64,000 nucleotides of DNA from Arthrobacter sp. UM1 (GTDB taxonomy: Bacteria > Actinomycetota > Actinomycetes > Actinomycetales > Micrococcaceae): contig NZ_JACWAB010000006.1 in NCBI RefSeq assembly GCF_020483305.1, positions 62,001-126,000 on the forward strand, read 5' to 3'. Every line of letters starts with the position of its first letter. The stretch's first letter is position 1. The notes under the pieces are model-generated. The model saw nothing but the letters and a program-made list of their open reading frames with translations. It was not told where the DNA came from and did no database searches. Position numbers and translations under genes: made by a program. Shown piece by piece: positions 1 through 8,555 of this stretch.

Positions 1-538
1 TCTCGGGCAGGTCCTCGAAGCGGTCCACGCGGTGCATGCCCTTGCCGCCGCCGCCTGCCGACGGCTTGATGAGGGCCGGGTAGACCATGTCCCGCGCCGC
101 CTCGATGAGCTCGTCGTCCGAGAGGCCTGGCTCCGAGACGCCGCCCACGAGCGGGACCCCGTACTCGGCCACCTGCTGCTTGGCGCGGATCTTGTCCCCC
201 ATAACCTCGAGCGCGTGCTCCCGGGGCCCGATGAACGCGATCCCCTCCCGCTCGCAGGCCCGGGCGAACTCGACGTTCTCCGCGAGGAAGCCGTAGCCGG
301 GGTGGACGGCCTCCGCGCCGGTCTGGCGGGCGGCGTCGAGGATCGCCCCGATGCTGAGGTAGCTCTCCGCGGCCGCAGCAGGGCCGATCCGGACTGCGCG
401 ATCCGCCTCGCGGACGTGGAGGGCCCCGGCGTCGGCGTCTGAGTACACCGCCACCGACTCGATGCCCATGCGGCGGAGGGTCCGGATGACCCGGACCGCG
501 ATCTCGCCGCGATTGGCGATGAGGACTGTGCTGAACAT
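1..538 (-). CDS. mccA: Acyl-CoA carboxylase alpha subunit (biotin carboxylase part), 5' end only
   Basis: N-terminal part of the biotin-carboxylase subunit of an acyl-CoA carboxylase, probably 3-methylcrotonyl-CoA carboxylase of leucine degradation. Translation from the ATG at 538 begins [19 protein letters not shown], the family signature. Further in are [23 protein letters not shown] and the ATP-grasp glycine loop [11 protein letters not shown], after which the gene leaves the window. Biotin-carrier and C-terminal parts are not visible. It follows the carboxyltransferase subunit on the same strand after 8 bases, so the two are co-transcribed. The substrate is inferred from that partner and the acyl-CoA dehydrogenase; the fold assignment is very safe. 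Confidence 0.9.
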   Translation of the reverse strand, partial: MFSTVLIANRGEIAVRVIRTLRRMGIESVAVYSDADAGALHVREADRAVRIGPAAAAESYLSIGAILDAARQTGAEAVHPGYGFLAENVEFARACEREGIAFIGPREHALEVMGDKIRAKQQVAEYGVPLVGGVSEPGLSDDELIEAARDMVYPALIKPSAGGGGKGMHRVDRFEDLPE

Positions 539-546
539 GGGTGCTC

Positions 547-2154
547 CTACATCCTGAAGAGGCCGAAGCGCGGCTCGGGCAGGGGCTGGAGGGAGACGGC
601 CGCGAGCGCCATCGCGAGGACGCGCCGCGTGTCCTCGGGCTGGATCACACCGTCATCCCAGAGCCGGGCGGTGGAGTAGTACGGGCTTCCCTGGCGCTCG
701 AACTGCTCGCGGACGGGCGCCTCGAACTCCTCCTGCTCCTCAGCGCTCATCTCCTCGCCGGAGGCGGCGAGCTGGTCCTTCTTCACCGTGGACAGCACGG
801 AGGCCGCCTGCGGACCGCCCATGACGGAGATGCGCGCGTTGGGCCACATGAAGAGGAAGCGCGGGGAGTACGCCCGGCCGCACATCGAGTAGTTGCCGGC
901 GCCGAACGACCCGCCGACGACGACGGTGAGCTTGGGGACGCGCGTCGTCGACACCGCCGTCACCATCTTGGCGCCGTTGCGGGCGATGCCGCCGGCCTCC
1001 GCGTCCCGGCCCACCATGAACCCGGTGATGTTCTGGAGGAAGACGAGGGGGATGCCGCGCTGGTCGCACAGCTCGATGAAGTGGGCGCCCTTCTGGGCGG
1101 ACTCGGAGAAGAGGATGCCGTTGTTGGCGACGATGCCCACCGGGTGTCCGTCGATGTGCGCGAACCCCGTGACGAGCGTGGTGCCGTAGTCCTTCTTGAA
1201 CTCGTGGAACTCGCTCGCGTCCACGAGGCGGCCGATGAGCTCGCGGACGTCGTATCCCGCATTGACGTCGCTCGGGATGATCCCCGCGAGGTCCGAGGCC
1301 TCCAGGTCCGGCTCCCGAGCGGCGATGACGTCCCAGGCCGCGGTCTTCTGCTGCGGCAGCGTGTCCACGATGTCCCGGACGATCTCCAGCGCGTGCGCGT
1401 CGTCCTCCGCGAGGTGGTCCGTCACGCCGGAGCGCACGGAGTGCAGCTCGCCGCCGCCCAGCTCCTCGGGGGTGACCACCTCGCCGATGGCCGCCTTCAC
1501 GAGCGGCGGCCCGCCGAGGAAGATGGTGCCCTGGTTGCGGACGATCACCGTTTCATCGCTCATGGCGGGCACGTATGCGCCGCCGGCCGTGCACGAGCCG
1601 AGCACGGCCGAGATCTGCGGGATGCCCTGCGCGGAGAGGTTGGCCTGGTTGAAGAAGATGCGGCCGAAGTGGTCCCGGTCCGGGAAGACCTCGTCCTGCA
1701 TCGGCAGGAAGGCACCGCCGGAGTCCACGAGGTAGACGCACGGCAGACGGTTCTCCGCCGCGATCTCCTGAGCCCGCAGGTGCTTCTTGACCGTCATGGG
1801 GTAGTACGAGCCGCCCTTGACCGTGGCGTCATTGCACACGACCATGCAGAGCCGCCCGCGGATGAGCCCGATTCCGGCGATCACGCCGGCGCCCGGGCAC
1901 ACGTCCCCGTACATGCCGTTGGCCGCGAGCGCCCCGACCTCGAGGAACGGCGAGCCCTCGTCCAGGACCCGCGCGATCCTCTCCCGCGGGAGCAGCTTCC
2001 CGCGCTCCACATGGCGCCGGCGGCTCTTCTCCGGGCCGCCGAGCGCAGCGGTCTCCGTGCGCTCGCGGAGCTCGCTCCACAGGCGCGCGTTGGTCTCCGC
2101 GTTCCGCGCGAACTCGGGCGAGTGCCGGTCCGCCGTCGTCTCCAGGGAAGCCAT
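547..2154 (-). CDS. mccB: Methylcrotonyl-CoA carboxylase beta subunit (carboxyltransferase)
   Basis: About 535 residues, the normal length for this carboxyltransferase, which moves the carboxyl group from biotin to 3-methylcrotonyl-CoA in leucine breakdown. Motifs typical of the methylcrotonyl rather than propionyl branch are [18 protein letters not shown] and [19 protein letters not shown] near residues 120-165, then [16 protein letters not shown] and [20 protein letters not shown] further on. I chose the ATG at 2154, not a TTG six bases upstream, because AAAGG lies at the right distance only from the ATG. It is divergent from a TetR gene across a palindromic operator and precedes the biotin-carboxylase subunit. 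Confidence 0.92.
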   Translation of the reverse strand: MASLETTADRHSPEFARNAETNARLWSELRERTETAALGGPEKSRRRHVERGKLLPRERIARVLDEGSPFLEVGALAANGMYGDVCPGAGVIAGIGLIRGRLCMVVCNDATVKGGSYYPMTVKKHLRAQEIAAENRLPCVYLVDSGGAFLPMQDEVFPDRDHFGRIFFNQANLSAQGIPQISAVLGSCTAGGAYVPAMSDETVIVRNQGTIFLGGPPLVKAAIGEVVTPEELGGGELHSVRSGVTDHLAEDDAHALEIVRDIVDTLPQQKTAAWDVIAAREPDLEASDLAGIIPSDVNAGYDVRELIGRLVDASEFHEFKKDYGTTLVTGFAHIDGHPVGIVANNGILFSESAQKGAHFIELCDQRGIPLVFLQNITGFMVGRDAEAGGIARNGAKMVTAVSTTRVPKLTVVVGGSFGAGNYSMCGRAYSPRFLFMWPNARISVMGGPQAASVLSTVKKDQLAASGEEMSAEEQEEFEAPVREQFERQGSPYYSTARLWDDGVIQPEDTRRVLAMALAAVSLQPLPEPRFGLFRM

Positions 2155-2172
2155 AGCCAACCTTTCGGTTTC

Positions 2173-2190
2173 AGTTAGCGCCCGCTAACT
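2173..2190. promoter_or_regulatory. Palindromic operator between mccB and the TetR gene
   Basis: AGTTAGCG-CC-CGCTAACT, two perfect 8-base arms around a 2-base centre. It lies 18 bases upstream of the mccB start and 79 upstream of the divergent TetR start, with another GAGTTAGAC half-site-like stretch just to its right. Such palindromes in the shared promoter are the usual binding site of a divergently encoded TetR repressor. The link to this TetR is inferred from position. Confidence 0.7.
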
Positions 2191-2268
2191 GAGTTAGACT
2201 ATAAACACGTTCGAGACCGATGTCCACAGTCCGTCCAGACTGGTCCGGAAGCCGGAGGGGAGGCGCCC

Positions 2269-2892
2269 ATGGAGACCACCGCGCGCGGCCGCGCCAAGGC
2301 CCAGCGGCGCTCGCAGATCCTCGACTCCGCCGCGCAGCTGTTCGCCCGCTACGGCTACGCGCACGTGCCCCTGGACGCCATCGGGGAGAAGGCGGGCATC
2401 TCGGGGCCGGGCGTCTACCGCCACTTCGGCAGCAAGCAGGACATCCTCAAGGAGATGCTCAACGGGGTGTCCACGTTCCTCGTGGACGGCGCCCGGGTCA
2501 TCCGCGCCTCCGCGGACACGCCGCTGGACGCGCTGTTCGAGCTCATCGAGTTCCACGTGGACTTCGCCGTGGCCAACAAGGACGTCATCCGCGTGCATGA
2601 CAGAGACTTCGGCTCCCTGGACAAGCCCCACCGCTCAGAGGTCAGGGAGGCCCAGAGGACGTACGTGGCCGAGTGGCAGGACCTCCTGCGCCACGTGCAC
2701 CCCCATCTTGACGAGGAAGAGCTGGAGACGCGGGCGTTCGGCGTCATCGGGCTCATCAACTCCACCGCCTACTCGCGTCCGCGCACCGGAACCACCACCC
2801 GGCACATCGAGGACGTGCTCACCCAGATGGCGCGCTCCGCCGTGGACGCGCCGGATCCTTCACCCTCACGGCAGAAAGAGGTCGCATCATGA
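2269..2892 (+). CDS. TetR-family regulator of the leucine-degradation locus
   Basis: A 207-residue TetR repressor. Residues about 12-60 form the helix-turn-helix domain (ILDSAAQLFARYGYAHV then GISGPGVYRHFGSKQDIL), and the rest is the variable ligand-binding domain. GGAGG lies just upstream of the ATG. The stop overlaps the acyl-CoA dehydrogenase start in an ATGA, so the pair is one transcript. It is divergent from the carboxylase genes, with an 18-base palindrome between. By analogy with regulators of acyl-CoA catabolism the ligand is probably an acyl-CoA intermediate; this is inference. Confidence 0.88.
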   Translation: METTARGRAKAQRRSQILDSAAQLFARYGYAHVPLDAIGEKAGISGPGVYRHFGSKQDILKEMLNGVSTFLVDGARVIRASADTPLDALFELIEFHVDFAVANKDVIRVHDRDFGSLDKPHRSEVREAQRTYVAEWQDLLRHVHPHLDEEELETRAFGVIGLINSTAYSRPRTGTTTRHIEDVLTQMARSAVDAPDPSPSRQKEVAS

Positions 2893-4064
2893 CGGACGGT
2901 TACTTCAGCGAGGAGCACGAGGAGTTCCGCGAGGTCGCACGGGAGTTCAACGAGCGCGAGGTCGCCCCGCACTACGCCGAGTGGGACGAGAAGCACATGA
3001 TGGACCGCTCCGTGTGGACCGCGGCCGCGGAAGCCGGGCTCGTGGGCCTCGCCATCCCCGAGGAGTTCGGCGGCATGGGCCTCACGGACTACCGCTTCCG
3101 GGCGGTCATGGACGAGGAGTTCGTGCGCGCCGGCCACATGGCGCTCGGCCTCGCGCTGCACCTGCATGACGACTGGGTGCTCCCCCACATCCTCGCCTAC
3201 GGCACGCAGGAGCAGAAGACGCGCTGGCTGCCGGGCATGCTCTCCGGGGAGCTCGTGACGAGCGTGGCGTTCACGGAGCCCGGCGCGGGCAGCGACCTGC
3301 GCGGGGTCCGCGCCAAGGCCGTGAGGAACGGGGACCACTACGTCCTCAACGGGCAGAAGACGTTCATCGGCAACGGCATCTCGGGAGACGCCGCGCTCGT
3401 GCTCGCGCGGACGGACGGCGGCAAGGGCCGCGGCAGCCGGGACAGCTTCAGCCTCTTCCTCGTGGAGAAGAAGGACCACAAGGGCTACACCGCCGGCAAC
3501 CAGCTGGACAAGATGGGCCTCAAGGCCTCGGACACGGCGGAGCTCTTCTTCGACGACGTCGAGGTCCCCGCCGCCAACCTCATCGGCGAGGAGGGCAAAG
3601 GCCTGGACTACGTCGTGGAGCAGCTGCCCCAGGGCCGTCTCGCCATCGCCGTGGCTGCGGTGGCCGTGGGCAAGGGCGTCCTCGCGGAGACCGTGGAGTT
3701 CACGTCCAGCCGCAACGTGTTCGGCGAGCGGGTCCTGGACTTCCAGAACACCCAGTTCGAGCTGGCGGAGCTCTCCGCGGAGCTCGAGGCCTCCGAGGCC
3801 TACGTGCAGCGGGCCATCGAGCGCTTCAACGCGGGCGAGCTGGACGCGGTGGCCGCCTCCAAGGTGAAGCTGCAGGCCGGTTCCATGGCCAAGGACCTCG
3901 TGGACCGCTGCCTCCAGCTCCACGGCGGGTTCGGCTACATCGTGGAGTCCTCCGTGGCGCAGGCCTACATGGCGGTCCGGCTCCTCACGATCTTCGGCGG
4001 CACCAACGAGATCCTCAAGGACACCGTGGGGCGGAGCATTGCGGCGTCGGTGAAGGAAGGCTGA
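2889..4064 (+). CDS. Acyl-CoA dehydrogenase (isovaleryl-CoA-type or related)
   Basis: A 391-residue flavoprotein of the acyl-CoA dehydrogenase family, which makes the alpha-beta double bond in acyl-CoA and passes electrons to ETF. Visible motifs are VAFTEPGAGSDLRGV (FAD/substrate contact), KTFIGNGISGDAALV, DKMGLKASDTAEL, and the C-terminal LQLHGGFGYIVES and FGGTNEILKDTVGR. The catalytic glutamate could be either the Glu in GGTNEI or an isovaleryl-type internal one; I cannot decide by eye. It shares a transcript with TetR (4-base overlap) and ends at a strong hairpin. Beside methylcrotonyl-CoA carboxylase, isovaleryl-CoA or another short branched acyl-CoA is the likely substrate. Confidence 0.9.
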   Translation: MTDGYFSEEHEEFREVAREFNEREVAPHYAEWDEKHMMDRSVWTAAAEAGLVGLAIPEEFGGMGLTDYRFRAVMDEEFVRAGHMALGLALHLHDDWVLPHILAYGTQEQKTRWLPGMLSGELVTSVAFTEPGAGSDLRGVRAKAVRNGDHYVLNGQKTFIGNGISGDAALVLARTDGGKGRGSRDSFSLFLVEKKDHKGYTAGNQLDKMGLKASDTAELFFDDVEVPAANLIGEEGKGLDYVVEQLPQGRLAIAVAAVAVGKGVLAETVEFTSSRNVFGERVLDFQNTQFELAELSAELEASEAYVQRAIERFNAGELDAVAASKVKLQAGSMAKDLVDRCLQLHGGFGYIVESSVAQAYMAVRLLTIFGGTNEILKDTVGRSIAASVKEG

Positions 4065-4075
4065 GACAGACACGT

Positions 4076-4128
4076 CGAGGGGCATTCTCTGCGTCCCAGC
4101 GAGCTCGGGGTCCAGAGAATGCCCCTCG
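4076..4128 (+). terminator. Hairpin terminator after the acyl-CoA dehydrogenase gene
   Basis: CGAGGGGCATTCTCTG at 4076-4091 pairs perfectly with CAGAGAATGCCCCTCG at 4113-4128, a 16-bp stem with a 21-base loop starting 12 bases after the stop. There is no T-run, as is common in high-GC actinobacteria. Confidence 0.75.
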
Positions 4129-4203
4129 GCGTCTTGGCGTCCGTGCACCGTCACGCAAACGACCCGGCTGCAACGTGGGAGCGCCTTCCGGCTCAGCGCC
4201 GGA

Positions 4204-4950
4204 CTACACCTCGCGGAGCCTCGAAGTCTTCTCGAGATCCCGCAGTCCTTCGGGGAGAACTCGCTCCCCCGCCGCGTCGACCACCTTCAGTCCGAGCGTC
4301 TCAAGGACCCTCACCGCCTCAGCAGGGCAATCGCGGATCACGGCCGCGGTCTGGGAACGCCGATATCTGATTCGGCTGTTCACGAGGACCTTGCTCCATT
4401 CGGAGCCGGGCTTGATTCCGAACTCGGTCGAGACCATCTGAAGGACGTCTTCCAGCGCAGGCCGGAACCTCGGCCCTCCCACAGGAAAGTGGAGCGTAGA
4501 CATCCGCCCAGCCGAGGCCGGCTTCTTAAGGGACGCACGAGCCCGGCCCCCATTGAGCCCAGCGATCCCCAAGAGCAGGGACATCTGGTCTCGATGCGCA
4601 TGGACATGCAGATGAGCCGATGGGAGCCCGCCGCTCTTCCCGTCTTCATATTCGTATCGGAAGAGCGGATCTTTTCCGGGCTTCAGAGAGCCGTGCACCT
4701 TGATCGAAGACTCCCGGACGGCCAGAAAGGCCCGTTGCGAGTCCTGCTCGCACTTGTAGACGATCGACACCGACAAGCCGTTGTCATCCCGGATCGGAAG
4801 GGGGACCCCTTGAGCGTCCTCTTCCGTGATGATGAACCGGTCTTCGAGCCGCTTCAGTTCGCAGTTGACCGCTTTGCCCGTAAAGGCCGACAGGGTCGCA
4901 GCGAGCTCATCGGAGAATCTGCGGGCCTGGTCCGCAAAGACAGAGCTCAC
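4204..4950 (-). CDS. Unrecognised 248-residue protein
   Basis: I do not recognise this family. The protein looks soluble, with no signal peptide or membrane segment. It is histidine-rich in the middle (HLHVHAHRDQ near residue 115) and has a charged, Leu-rich C-terminus. Base composition is lower in GC than the neighbours. It overlaps the 61-residue gene upstream by 4 bases (ATGA), so the two form a bicistronic unit that stands alone between a terminator and the acyl-CoA ligase. A small-gene/larger-gene overlapped pair in a compositional islet can be a toxin-antitoxin or other mobile accessory pair, but no motif here proves it. Confidence 0.7.
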   Translation of the reverse strand: MSSVFADQARRFSDELAATLSAFTGKAVNCELKRLEDRFIITEEDAQGVPLPIRDDNGLSVSIVYKCEQDSQRAFLAVRESSIKVHGSLKPGKDPLFRYEYEDGKSGGLPSAHLHVHAHRDQMSLLLGIAGLNGGRARASLKKPASAGRMSTLHFPVGGPRFRPALEDVLQMVSTEFGIKPGSEWSKVLVNSRIRYRRSQTAAVIRDCPAEAVRVLETLGLKVVDAAGERVLPEGLRDLEKTSRLREV

Positions 4951-5132
4951 TGCTTGAGGAGCCAGGCGAGATCATGGATACGCCGATACAGCGAGTACTG
5001 CTCCGGCTCCAGCGCACCCGCGGCGGCAAGCTGTTCAGCCGCCTCCATGGGCATGGCCAGCTCGCCCTTGAGGGCCTCAACCTCTCGGAGCGCCTCAGCT
5101 GCAGTGAATTCGTAGACGATGGTGGTCCCCAT
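4947..5132 (-). CDS. Small unrecognised protein paired with the 248-residue protein
   Basis: 61 residues, Glu/Ala/Leu-rich and predicted helical (REVEALKGELAMPMEAAEQL), ending in DLAWLLKQ. A strong ribosome site, AGGGGAGGGTGAC, sits directly before the ATG at 5132, supporting this start. Its TGA overlaps the next gene's ATG, implying translational coupling. The function is unknown; a small acidic antitoxin-like or adaptor protein is possible. It is the first gene of an islet with lower GC than its surroundings. Confidence 0.65.
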   Translation of the reverse strand: MGTTIVYEFTAAEALREVEALKGELAMPMEAAEQLAAAGALEPEQYSLYRRIHDLAWLLKQ

Positions 5133-5292
5133 GTCACCCTCCCCTCATGCCACCCCGCCTGTGCGTCCGGCGAGCGCGACCAATTCAGGTTAGCCGCTTC
5201 ACCTGGGAAAAGCCACACACTCGTTTTCTCCTGTGCTATCAAGGCCCCCTCCCCTCCGCCGCGCCTCCTGGTCTAGAGTCGGACGAAAGCCG

Positions 5293-5308
5293 TGTGACCT
5301 GACGCACA
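5293..5308. promoter_or_regulatory. CRP-like site upstream of the acyl-CoA ligase
   Basis: TGTGACCTGACGCACA fits the CRP/GlxR-type consensus TGTGA-N6-TCACA with one mismatch. It lies about 100 bases before the ligase start. A related site sits upstream of the ketone-body operon at 17137. Regulator identity is inference. Confidence 0.45.
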
Positions 5309-5405
5309 CAATCGGGCCTGCACGGCGCCGTCCGCCTCAACCGGACGGCGAGCACGACCCGCCCGGCGGCGGCTCCGCCCGCCGGCCTCACCGCAGAGGA
5401 GCCCC

Positions 5406-7124
5406 ATGAGCACCGACCGCCCGGCAGCAGCGGCCGCGCCCGAGCCCGCAGACCGCGCCAAGTCCGCGCAGCGCCCAGCCCCCGCCCTCTCCCACGACAC
5501 CGCTCTCCCCCACGACACCGCCCTCTCCTACGACGCCGGCCCCACCGAGACGCCGCTCCTCGAGCAGACCATCGGCCAGAACCTCCGAGAAACCGCCGAG
5601 CGCTTCCCGGACCAGGACGCCCTCGTGGACGTCCGCGCGGGCCGCCGCTGGACCTACCGCGAGTTCGTGCGGGACGTGCGCTCGCTTGCCACCGGCCTCG
5701 CCCGAGCCGGAGTCAAGACCGGGGACCGCGTGGGCATCTGGGGACCCAACTCGTGGGAATGGGTGCTCGTCCAGTACGCCACCGCGGAGATCGGCGCGAT
5801 CCTCGTCAACATCAACCCCTCCTACCGGCAGCACGAGCTGGACTACGTCCTCAACCAGTCAGGCATCTCCACCGTCATCAGCAGCGCCAAGTTCAAGACG
5901 AGCGACTACCCCGCGATGCTCGAGGCCGCCAGGCCCAATGCTGCGGCGCTGTCCGCCGTCGTCGTCATGGGGACACCCGAGTGGGACGCGCTGTTCGAGG
6001 AGCCGGACGATGCGCTCCTCGCGGAGATCGGGAGCGCGCTCTCGCCGAACGACCCGATCAACATCCAGTACACCTCCGGCACCACCGGCCGCCCGAAGGG
6101 CGCCACGCTCACCCACCGGAACATCCTCAACAACGGGTTCTTCGACGGGGAGCTGGTGCACTACACGGAGAAGGACCGGATCGTCATCGCGCCGCCGCTG
6201 TACCACTGCTTCGGCATGGTGATCGGCTGCCTCGCGGCGACGAGCCACGGGGCGGCGGTCATCCTGCCCTCGCCCGCGTTCTCCCCGGCGGACACGCTGG
6301 ACGCGGTGCAGCGGGAGAAGGCGACGAGCCTCTACGGGGTGCCGACCATGTTCATCGCCGAGCTCGCCCTCCCCGACTTCGAGTCCTACGACCTCTCCAC
6401 CCTCCGCACCGGCGTCATGGCCGGCTCGCCGTGCCCGATGGAGGTCATGAAGAAGGTCATCGACCGCATGAACATGCGCGAGGTGTCCATCTGCTACGGC
6501 ATGACCGAGACCTCGCCCGTCAGCTTCCAGACGCGCACGGACGATTCGCTCGAGCAGCGCGTCGGCACCGTGGGACGCGTGCACCCGCACGTGGAGGTCA
6601 AGATCACGGACCCCGGCACCGGCGAGACCGTCCCGCGCGGGCAGGCCGGCGAGCTCTGCACGCGCGGCTACTCCGTCATGCGCGGCTACTGGGACGACGA
6701 CGCCAAGACCCGCGAGGTCATCGACGACGAAGGCTGGATGCGCACCGGCGACATCGCCGTCATGGACCAGGACGGGTACGCCCAGATCACGGGGCGCATC
6801 AAGGACATGGTCATCCGCGGCGGTGAGAACGTCTATCCGCGCGAGGTGGAGGAGTTCCTCTACACGCACCCGGACATCGTGGACGCGCAGGTCATCGGCG
6901 TGCCGGACGAGAAGTACGGCGAAGAGCTCATGGCGTGGGTCCGCCTGCGCGACGGCGCCGAGCCGCTCACCGCCGAGACCGTGGCCGCGTTCGCGGACGG
7001 GCAGCTCTCGCGGCACAAGATCCCGCGATACATCCACGTGGTCAACGAGTTCCCGATGACCGTGACCGGCAAGGTGCGGAAGGTCGAGATGCGGGAGCGG
7101 GCCATCGAGATCCTGGGGCTGTAG
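5406..7124 (+). CDS. Fatty-acyl-CoA ligase (AMP-binding)
   Basis: A 572-residue ANL-superfamily ligase that activates a carboxylic acid as acyl-adenylate, then acyl-CoA. The phosphate loop is [16 protein letters not shown] near residue 220, followed by YGMTETSP near 365, the hinge region [21 protein letters not shown] near 465, and the catalytic lysine in VTGKVRK near 555. The first 45 residues are a low-complexity Ala/Pro/His-Asp stretch and the recognisable family begins near [13 protein letters not shown], so a later start cannot be excluded. AGAGGAG precedes the chosen ATG. Medium- or long-chain fatty acid is the likely substrate. A CRP-like site lies upstream. Confidence 0.88.
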   Translation: MSTDRPAAAAAPEPADRAKSAQRPAPALSHDTALPHDTALSYDAGPTETPLLEQTIGQNLRETAERFPDQDALVDVRAGRRWTYREFVRDVRSLATGLARAGVKTGDRVGIWGPNSWEWVLVQYATAEIGAILVNINPSYRQHELDYVLNQSGISTVISSAKFKTSDYPAMLEAARPNAAALSAVVVMGTPEWDALFEEPDDALLAEIGSALSPNDPINIQYTSGTTGRPKGATLTHRNILNNGFFDGELVHYTEKDRIVIAPPLYHCFGMVIGCLAATSHGAAVILPSPAFSPADTLDAVQREKATSLYGVPTMFIAELALPDFESYDLSTLRTGVMAGSPCPMEVMKKVIDRMNMREVSICYGMTETSPVSFQTRTDDSLEQRVGTVGRVHPHVEVKITDPGTGETVPRGQAGELCTRGYSVMRGYWDDDAKTREVIDDEGWMRTGDIAVMDQDGYAQITGRIKDMVIRGGENVYPREVEEFLYTHPDIVDAQVIGVPDEKYGEELMAWVRLRDGAEPLTAETVAAFADGQLSRHKIPRYIHVVNEFPMTVTGKVRKVEMRERAIEILGL

Positions 7125-7183
7125 GCGCCTCGGCCTGCGGCGCCGGGGTTGGGCCCTGCGCGCCGGGTTCTGCGGGCGCCCGC

Positions 7184-7420
7184 CTATCCCCCGGTCAGGA
7201 TCCGGAAGCCGACGGCGAGCACCACCGCGTTGTAGAAGAAGCTCAGCGCCGAGTGGACGAGGCCGTGCCAGCGCATGCGCGTCGTCGTCACCGTGACGTC
7301 CGAGGTGGCGAAGCTGGAGCCGAGCGTCATCGCGAAGTAGAGGAAGTCCGCGCCCGTGGGGGCGGGCCGTGCCGGGGAAGTCGAGGCCGCCCGTCGTCGG
7401 CGTGCCGCTGCCAGCACATC
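7184..7420 (-). pseudogene. Remnant of a DUF1345 membrane protein, truncated and frameshifted
   Basis: The minus strand ends in ADFLYFAMTLGSSFATSDV followed by a hydrophobic helix and FRILTGG, which I recognise as the C-terminal third of the DUF1345 membrane family (about 210-230 residues when intact). The preceding family segment, GGLDFPGTARP, is present but in another frame. Removing one C from the CCCCC run at about 7355-7362 would join them. Upstream of about 7420 no family sequence is visible, and a dispersed repeat lies just beyond. A remnant left by decay is the simplest reading; a sequencing error at the C-run would explain only the frameshift, not the missing N-terminus. Confidence 0.7.
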
Positions 7421-7559
7421 GCCGCCGAGTCGGGCGGGCATCTGCGCGGGACACTCGAGGGCCCGAGAGGCCGAGGGGCCGAGGCTGGCGGGAAAGGCGA
7501 TGCGGCGAGCGACGGCGCACCGGCGCGACACTGGCGGCATCGCGGCCCTTGTCTTCTCT

Positions 7560-7645
7560 GCACCCGTCTCCGCCAACGCACCCGGTTTCTGACGCAGACA
7601 CCCGTTTTCGCTCACGATTTTGAGCAGAAACGGGTGTGAACGGCG
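7560..7645. repeat. Dispersed intergenic repeat, copy 1 (hairpin core)
   Basis: ACACCCGTTT at 7598-7607 pairs with AAACGGGTGT at 7628-7637 around a loop containing CGATTTTGAGCAG. The 80 bases are very similar to the copy at 8560-8645. The gap 7421-7738 otherwise holds nothing I can support as coding. Confidence 0.8.
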
Positions 7646-7738
7646 CAAGGAGCCGGGACAGGGGCGCCTACGGAAGCCCCCCCGGGCATGGCTGCGCGGC
7701 GAACGATGAGAGATGACAGCTGAAACCCGCACAACGTC

Positions 7739-7768
7739 TTGTAGACCAGTCACAGTGTCGTCTATAGT
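7739..7768 (+). promoter_or_regulatory. Promoter of the XRE regulator/membrane protein pair
   Basis: TTGTAG at 7739-7744 and TATAGT at 7763-7768 are separated by 18 bases, 24 bases before the GTG start. GTCT-TGT-AGAC overlaps the -35 element and TGTC...GACA flanks the -10, candidate autoregulatory sites for the XRE protein. Confidence 0.5.
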
Positions 7769-7791
7769 TGACATCACACGAAAGGAGCGCC

Positions 7792-7995
7792 GTGCCGAAG
7801 AACCTCCGCATGAAAGCGGCCCGGGCCGGGCTCGGCCTCTCGCAGTCCGAGCTCGCGGCGAGGGTCGGCGTCACCCGCCAGACGATCAGCGCCGTCGAGT
7901 CCGGGGACTACAACCCGACGATCCGCCTGTGCGTGGCCATCTGCCAGGCTCTGGGCCTCACGCTCAACGACCTCTTCTGGGAGGACCCGTCATGA
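7792..7995 (+). CDS. XRE-family transcriptional regulator
   Basis: 67 residues consisting almost wholly of one Cro/C1-type helix-turn-helix domain (LSQSELAARVGVTRQTISAVESGDYNPT), ending in the NDLFWEDPS tail typical of small YozG-like regulators. Start chosen at GTG 7792 because AAAGGAG lies four bases upstream; an upstream TTG at 7768 falls inside the -10 element. It overlaps the membrane-protein gene by four bases (ATGA). Such XRE/small-membrane-protein pairs are frequent in actinobacteria and firmicutes and are usually autoregulated; the signal is unknown. Confidence 0.85.
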   Translation: MPKNLRMKAARAGLGLSQSELAARVGVTRQTISAVESGDYNPTIRLCVAICQALGLTLNDLFWEDPS

Positions 7996-8474
7996 ACATC
8001 GCCAGCCGCACCCCCGACAACGCTTCCAAGAACTTCGACGAGCGCCAGCTTGCCGCCCGGCGCCGAGTCGGGACGTTCAGCTTCTTCCTCCTCGCGATCC
8101 TCGTCCTGGTCAACGGGATCATCACGGACTACACCGGCCCGTGGGCCTCACCGCTGACCCAGGGGCTGGTCCTGTTCTGGGTCAGCGTGGGATTCTTCAC
8201 CGTCATGTCCATCTGGCATGGCGCCTTCCTCACGGGGAAGGGGGACTCTGCTCCCTACCGAATCCTCGCGGCGGTCACAGCTCTGGTCTCCTTCCTCTCA
8301 CTGGCCAAGAAAGCGGTGATAGGTCCGAGCATCGACCTCGGCGGCCCCGGCCACGAGGGGACAGACCTGACCTTCCTCGTCATGGGCCTGTACTTCACCG
8401 CCGTCGTCGTCGCACAGTTCCTCCGGCAGAGGCGGGATCGGCGCGAGGCGTTCGCGGAGGACGACCTCGACTGA
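7992..8474 (+). CDS. Small four-helix membrane protein, partner of the XRE regulator
   Basis: 160 residues with about four membrane segments: FSFFLLAILVLVNGI near 30-45, LVLFWVSVGFFTVMSIW near 62-80, ILAAVTALVSFLSLA near 92-108, and LTFLVMGLYFTAVVVAQF near 125-142. A charged tail follows (RQRRDRREAFAEDDLD). No enzymatic motif is seen. It is translationally coupled to the XRE gene and the two lie between two copies of a dispersed repeat. The role is unknown; membrane proteins of such pairs are often regulated by or antagonise the XRE partner. Confidence 0.78.
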   Translation: MNIASRTPDNASKNFDERQLAARRRVGTFSFFLLAILVLVNGIITDYTGPWASPLTQGLVLFWVSVGFFTVMSIWHGAFLTGKGDSAPYRILAAVTALVSFLSLAKKAVIGPSIDLGGPGHEGTDLTFLVMGLYFTAVVVAQFLRQRRDRREAFAEDDLD

Positions 8475-8555
8475 CGGTTCGCAAGGGCGCGCAGAGCCCC
8501 GACGGTGCAACCTCCCCCTGTAAATCGTGCGGACCCCTGCGGAGGGTGCCGTCTG

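Noticed and set aside
541-2178. Long open frame on the plus strand opposite mccB (545 codons)
   Set aside because: It is antisense to a fully conserved carboxyltransferase; high-GC DNA gives long stop-free opposite frames. The same reasoning removes long frames opposite the acyl-CoA dehydrogenase (2769-4154), the acyl-CoA ligase (5859-7601), the MHS transporters (8527-10332, 15545-17122), the ABC permease (11053-12729) and hutH/hutI (56878-59723).
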